Shown in pieces: positions 15,848-19,503 of a stretch of 19,503 nucleotides of DNA. Under the pieces are notes generated by a model that saw nothing but the letters and a program-made list of their open reading frames with translations, did not search any database and was not told the origin of the DNA. Numbering within the stretch: position 1 is the stretch's first letter; every line of letters starts with the position of its first letter. Both the position numbers and the translations under genes were made by a program. This DNA comes from CAYLLT01 sp964591605 (GTDB lineage: Bacteria > Planctomycetota > Phycisphaerae > UBA1845 > PWPN01): the NCBI GenBank assembly GCA_964591605.1, contig CAZQEN010000122.1:1-19503 (forward strand), read 5' to 3'.

Positions 15848-16831
15848 ATGATCAAGCATCTGAGTATTCGCGACCTCCGGGGAATCAAGAGCGGCAAGAT
15901 ATGCAACCTTGCGCCCATTACGTTCCTGATTGGTCCGAATAACTCTGGAAAGAGCACCATACTCGACGCGCTCCTGATCTCCGCGAACAGGGATCCCAGC
16001 GCGGCGGTCAATTCGGTGCTCCAGCGAAGGCACGATCTGCAATTCCCCCAAAGATGGCTGATCTATACCCTCCGCGGCGAACAGGCCAAGTGGGCTCGAA
16101 TCATCATCTCCCTCGGTTCGGGAAAGACCCGGGTAGTCGACGTTTTCAGGCAGCAGCCCACACCTGACGCGGGTTTTCTCGTGTCTTCGGCTGCGGTGCG
16201 CGATATGGGCGAGGGTGAGAATCTGCCGGCGCCGTCCAGCCAGCCGGTCAAGAGAGTGGAACCACTGAGCGACGTCGCCGACGTGCGACTTATCGAGCCA
16301 ATGAGCCGGAATGGCCAGAGGCCCCTTCACGAGCTTTACACGGAGGTGGCAGAAAGAGGGCTGAGAAAAGACGCGAAGTCCCTGCTGGCAGAACTGATTC
16401 CGTCCCTGGATGACATCCAGATACTGACGCAGCAGAACCAGCCGATCGTCTATCTCGTCTACGACTCGGGGGCGCAGCCGGTATCGCTCGCAGGAGATGG
16501 TGTGCGCGTGCTTCTGCGGGAAGCGCTTGAACTTGCAGCACCGCCCAACAGCCTGATCCTGCTCGAAGAGCCGGAAGTGCACATGCATCCGGCCGCGATC
16601 CGTCAACTTGCGAAGGCAATCGTGGCTGCGAGCCACCGTAAGACGCAGGTGATCGCCGCGACGCACAGCCTGGAGTTGATAGACGCCCTTATCAGTAACT
16701 TGCCCGAACAGGAATTGTCCTCCCTGGCCATCATCCGGGTGCAGCTCAAAGAGGGCGAATTGTCAGCGGTCCGGCTCAGTGGAGAAGAGGCGGCGCTCGC
16801 CCGGACTCAAATCGAGAACGATCTGCGGTGA
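15848..16831 (+). CDS. Compact ABC/RecF-type AAA ATPase (AAA_21/OLD-like), first gene of a two-gene unit
   Basis: This gene encodes 327 residues. Walker A is GPNNSGKST at residues 29-37, preceded by the typical 'MIKHLSIRDLRGIKSGKICNL' start. A signature-like 'VSLAGDGVRVLLREAL' precedes Walker B 'LILLEEPEVHMHPAAI', and 'VIAATHSLELIDAL' supplies the H-loop His. The layout is that of RecF/OLD-family ATPases without a long coiled coil. The ATG at 15848 was chosen because it gives this family N-terminus and AAGGA lies 8 bases upstream; in-frame ATGs at 15809 and 15812 would add 12-13 residues. Its stop overlaps the GTG of the next gene by 4 bases (GTGA), so the two are translationally coupled. Base use is visibly less GC-rich than in the neighbours. 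Family membership is clear; a role in defence is inferred from the partner. Confidence 0.9.
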   Translation: MIKHLSIRDLRGIKSGKICNLAPITFLIGPNNSGKSTILDALLISANRDPSAAVNSVLQRRHDLQFPQRWLIYTLRGEQAKWARIIISLGSGKTRVVDVFRQQPTPDAGFLVSSAAVRDMGEGENLPAPSSQPVKRVEPLSDVADVRLIEPMSRNGQRPLHELYTEVAERGLRKDAKSLLAELIPSLDDIQILTQQNQPIVYLVYDSGAQPVSLAGDGVRVLLREALELAAPPNSLILLEEPEVHMHPAAIRQLAKAIVAASHRKTQVIAATHSLELIDALISNLPEQELSSLAIIRVQLKEGELSAVRLSGEEAALARTQIENDLR

Positions 16832-17598
16832 TTCAGGCAGAGAGCTACATTCTGTGCGAGGGCTTCCACGATCGCGCCTTCTGGGCCGGAATGCTTCAGC
16901 ATTTCGGATGCAGCGATCCGGGCCTCAAAGGCAAGACGCGTGTTCCCGTCTCCGATCCCTGGGGACTGCTGGTGAGAGGAAGTGGCGAATACGGCTTCCA
17001 TTCGCGTTCAGGTGAGTTTATCCGCGTCGTTCCTGCTGGAAGCAAGACGCAGATCCTGCCGCTTGCCCGGATGCGCCTGAACACGCGCAGCCAGAAGGTG
17101 CTGACGAGACTCATCTTGAACTGCGACTCAGACGTCAACGCCGATGGCACCGCAGGAGCGACACCGGTTCTGTCCTTTGAAGGCATCGTTGCCCTCGCCC
17201 GTGAATGCGAGGGGGGCGCGCGGCTCTCGCCGCCGAACCTCGTCACGCTGGATGATGGTGGGACGACGATCGTTCTGGCGGAGTGGCATGCCGCCGACCC
17301 CGTATCCGAAGGCGTGCCCAACCAGAATTCGCTGGAAAGACTGATGTGTTCTGCCATCAAGGCCGTCTATCCCGATTACGGACAGGCGGTGGAGCGATGG
17401 TTGAAGTCCCGCCCGTCTCCCCCACCATCCAACCCGAAGGAGCACGCGCTCTCTTACCTGGCCGGCTGGTATGCCGAACTCGGCAGTTACGAGGCATTCT
17501 GCACCGTGCTGTGGCGGGACGCACGCATCGCACCCGAACTGGAATCGCGCGTCAGGTCGCTTCCATTCTGGAACATCATCGAAGCTCTCACGGCCTGA
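16828..17598 (+). CDS. TOPRIM-like (DUF3226/OLD-like) protein partnered with the ATPase
   Basis: This gene encodes 256 residues from a GTG start that overlaps the ATPase stop. The N-terminus 'YILCEGFHDRAFWAGML' has the Glu11-Gly12-x-x-Asp15 pattern of TOPRIM motif I. 'LILNCDSDVNADG' at residues 96-108 offers Asp100-x-Asp102, as in the TOPRIM DxD motif. A conserved-looking 'EHALSYLAGWYAELGSYEAF' lies toward the C-terminus. In TOPRIM nucleases and primases these acids hold Mg2+, but whether this protein cleaves nucleic acid cannot be seen. ATPase plus TOPRIM-like gene pairs are known in OLD, Gabija (fused in GajA) and PARIS (AriA/AriB) systems. I cannot place it in one named system. It ends 62 bases before the glycosidase gene. 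The domain call is made from motifs only. Confidence 0.78.
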   Translation: MIQAESYILCEGFHDRAFWAGMLQHFGCSDPGLKGKTRVPVSDPWGLLVRGSGEYGFHSRSGEFIRVVPAGSKTQILPLARMRLNTRSQKVLTRLILNCDSDVNADGTAGATPVLSFEGIVALARECEGGARLSPPNLVTLDDGGTTIVLAEWHAADPVSEGVPNQNSLERLMCSAIKAVYPDYGQAVERWLKSRPSPPPSNPKEHALSYLAGWYAELGSYEAFCTVLWRDARIAPELESRVRSLPFWNIIEALTA

Positions 17599-17660
17599 CG
17601 GCGTGATTGCCGCAACCCCAGGTTCGGTTTCAACGACGGTTGCATCAAGGAGTCTGGCTC

Positions 17661-18365
17661 ATGGTACATCGCTGCGCGTTCCTGGTTTTCTCGGGCCTGC
17701 TGGGTGCATCTCCGCTCGCCTTCGCTCAATCCGCCCCCTCATCCCGCCCCGCCGTGCTTCGCTCGGAGATGTTCTTCGGTCTGCACTTCGATCTGCATCC
17801 GCAGGAGAGCGACAAAACGCTGGGGGCGGACGTCGAGGAAGCCAACGTCGAGAAGCTGCTCGACCGCATCAAACCCCACAGCGTGCAATACGACTGCAAG
17901 GGCCACGCCGGCTGGCTGGGCTATCCGTCAGAGGTGGGGCCATCCGCCCCCGGCATCGTCAGGGACTCGCTGGCGATCTGGCGGAAGGCGACCGCGCAGC
18001 GGGGGGTCGCGCTGTCGATCCACTTCTCGGGCCTCTGGGACTCGCAGGCCGTCAAAGAACATCCCGAATGGGCGGCGATCGGCGCCGACGGCAAACCCAG
18101 CACCACTGCGACGAGCGTCTTTGGCCCTTACGTCGATCAGCGCATGATCCCGCAGCTCAAGGAGGCGATCACGAAGTACCATCTCGACGGGGCCTGGGTC
18201 GACGGCGAATGCTGGGCGGCGGTGCTCGATTACTCGCCGGCCGCTCTGGCCGCATGGAAGAAGGAGACCGGCCTGGGCGACGCCCCGCGCAAGAAAGGCG
18301 AGCCGCACTGGGAGGAGTGGAAGGCATTCCAGCGCCGCCACTTCGAGCAATACGTCGCCCACTGA
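17661..18365 (+). CDS. Putative secreted glycoside hydrolase, N-terminal part up to an in-frame TGA
   Basis: This part has 234 residues. A signal peptide MVHRCAFLVFSGLLGASPLAFA is followed by 'MFFGLHFDLHPQESDKTLG', 'VQYDCKGHAGWLGYPSEVG', 'RGVALSIHFSGLWDSQAVKEHPEW' and 'DGAWVDGECWA'. These are the strands of a TIM-barrel glycosidase resembling proteins annotated as alpha-L-fucosidase-like or hypothetical glycosyl hydrolases. Acidic residues in 'WVDGECW' are candidate catalytic residues. AAGGAG lies 8 bases before the ATG. Translation would stop at the TGA at 18363-18365, but the same frame goes on coding without a break (see the next entry), so this is probably the front half of one broken gene. 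The specificity is not known. Confidence 0.75.
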   Translation: MVHRCAFLVFSGLLGASPLAFAQSAPSSRPAVLRSEMFFGLHFDLHPQESDKTLGADVEEANVEKLLDRIKPHSVQYDCKGHAGWLGYPSEVGPSAPGIVRDSLAIWRKATAQRGVALSIHFSGLWDSQAVKEHPEWAAIGADGKPSTTATSVFGPYVDQRMIPQLKEAITKYHLDGAWVDGECWAAVLDYSPAALAAWKKETGLGDAPRKKGEPHWEEWKAFQRRHFEQYVAH

Positions 18366-19503
18366 GTCGATGCGATCCACGCGGCGTGCCCGTGGGCCCA
18401 GGTCACCAGCAACTGGATGTACACCACGTTTGTGCCCAAGCCGGTCGTCGCGAAGGTGGACTTCCTCTCAGGCGACTATGACCCGAACATCTCGGTGGAA
18501 CGCGCCCGCATCGAGGCCCGGTATCTGGCCAGCGCCGGCATGCCCTGGGACCTGATGGCGTGGGGCTTCGCGTACCAGGTCGCCGGGATGCCCAAAAACC
18601 ACAAGCCGGCCGTGCACCTGCAGCAGGAGGCGGCCGTCGTGCTCATGCAGGGCGGGGGTTTCCAGATCTACTACAACCCCACGCGGAGCGGCCACTTCAC
18701 CGACTCGATCATCGAGACCGCCGGCCAGGTCGCCGATTTCTGCCGCGCCCGCCAGCCGGTCAGCCATCAGAGCACGTCGATCCCGCAGGCGGCCGTCCTG
18801 ATGTCGACCGCCCAGATGCGGGTCCGCTCCGACAAGGTCGGCGCGATCGGCGGCGGGACGATGGACCCGCTCCTGGGCGCGATGCATGCCCTGCTCGAAC
18901 TCCACTACAGCGTGGACGTGCTGGCCGAACACCAGATCCGCGGCCGCGTGCGCGAGTATCCGCTCGTCGTCGTGCCCGATTGGGAGATCCTGCCCGATGA
19001 GACGCGCGATGAGGTCCTCGCCCACGTCGAAGCGGGCGGCCGGCTGCTGCTCACCGGCGTGGGCGCGGCGAAACACTTCCAGAAGGCACTCGGCGTGGAG
19101 TTCGACGGCCCGCCGCGGGAGGCCGCCGCCGAGCTGCTCGCGCCGACCGGCCTGACCAACGCCAACGGCGTCTGGCAGAAGGTGACGCTGCGCGAGGCCA
19201 AAGCCGTCGGCTACCGCTACCCCATCGCCGACACGCGTAAGAACGGCGAGATCGCCGCCACGCTCGCCACCCACGGCCAGGGCCGCGTCGCCGCCATCTA
19301 CGGCCCGGTGGACGTGCGGTTCCTCCAGGCCCACCATCCGCGTCTGCGCGACTTCATCGGCCAGGTGGCCCGCGAACTCTGGCCCGACCCGGCCGTCACC
19401 ACCGACGCCCCGCCCTGCGTCGAACTCTCGCTCCGCCGCACGCGCGAGGGCCGCACCGCCGTCCACCTGCTGAGCCGCGCCAACGTCCCCACGTCAACAA
19501 CCT
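18366..19503 (+). pseudogene. Remainder of the glycoside hydrolase reading frame after the internal stop (partial at window end)
   Basis: The frame continues directly after the TGA for ~379 codons without another stop and runs off the window. It begins VDAIHAACPWAQVTSNWMYT, which reads as the natural continuation of the barrel. It then has 'GMPWDLMAWGFAYQ', 'GGGFQIYYNPTRSGHF' and a glutamine-amidotransferase-like segment 'YPLVVVPDWEIL...HVEAGGRLLLTG' as found in the trimerisation domain of GH42-like enzymes, then strands ending 'TAVHLLSRAN'. Several other genes here use TGA as a true stop, so TGA is not reassigned. The protein is either a recent pseudogene, a sequencing error at one base, or a readthrough case. 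The first in-frame ATG after the stop is at 18417, with no clear ribosome-binding site. Confidence 0.7.

Noticed and set aside
18363..18410. Selenocysteine recoding of the internal TGA
   Set aside because: A short stem CCACG/CGTGG lies downstream, but it does not resemble a convincing bacterial SECIS. No selenoprotein family or sel gene is seen, and the residue expected here is not a redox cysteine.

Overview
The window looks like a chromosomal piece of a high-GC planctomycete, most likely of the Phycisphaerae type. The evidence is the protein style, not a marker gene. There are secreted proteins with 'DCNGNGxPDxC' calcium-binding repeats and C-terminal 'DxDxDxDVDLxDxxxYQRC' dockerin-like loops. 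There is a type II pseudopilin with an H-X9-DG motif beside a PEP-CTERM protein, a Cys-rich 'HxCGC...CCC' membrane protein, and very large beta-helix proteins. No rRNA, tRNA, CRISPR array or insertion sequence was recognised.

Layout. Positions 1-4277 (minus strand) hold a tight three-gene run. It encodes a secreted tail-fibre-like protein with a 'FRIDHP...' C-terminal domain, a paralogue ending in a peptidase S74 intramolecular chaperone domain, and a small secreted protein with two dockerin-like loops. Positions 4743-11369 (minus) are one gene for a ~2208-residue secreted protein. It joins a streptopain-like C10 peptidase, three beta-helix modules, thrombospondin type 3 calcium repeats, an NHL-like propeller and a C-terminal dockerin-like tail. 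Positions 11410-11890 are non-coding and filled with short palindromic repeats. Positions 11931-13362 (minus) are a pseudopilin and PEP-CTERM protein pair, followed upstream by a Cys-rich membrane protein (13538-14053). Positions 14401-15633 (minus) encode an L-rhamnose isomerase with all metal and catalytic residues in place.

The right end is divergent (plus strand). At 15848-17598 there is a two-gene unit with a 4-base overlap: a compact ABC/RecF-type ATPase and a TOPRIM-like (DUF3226/OLD-like) protein. This architecture is shared with OLD, Gabija and PARIS defence systems and is the best candidate for an undescribed system here, although its function is inferred only. From 17661 to the window end runs a secreted putative glycoside hydrolase that is interrupted by an in-frame TGA at 18363. 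Its reading frame continues cleanly for another 1.1 kb, so it is either a recent pseudogene or a sequencing error.

How the genes fit together: most of the window is extracellular or cell-surface material, and the isomerase and glycosidase suggest use of deoxysugar-containing polysaccharides (rhamnose or fucose). The ATPase/TOPRIM pair sits between these two sugar genes and has no evident metabolic link to them.
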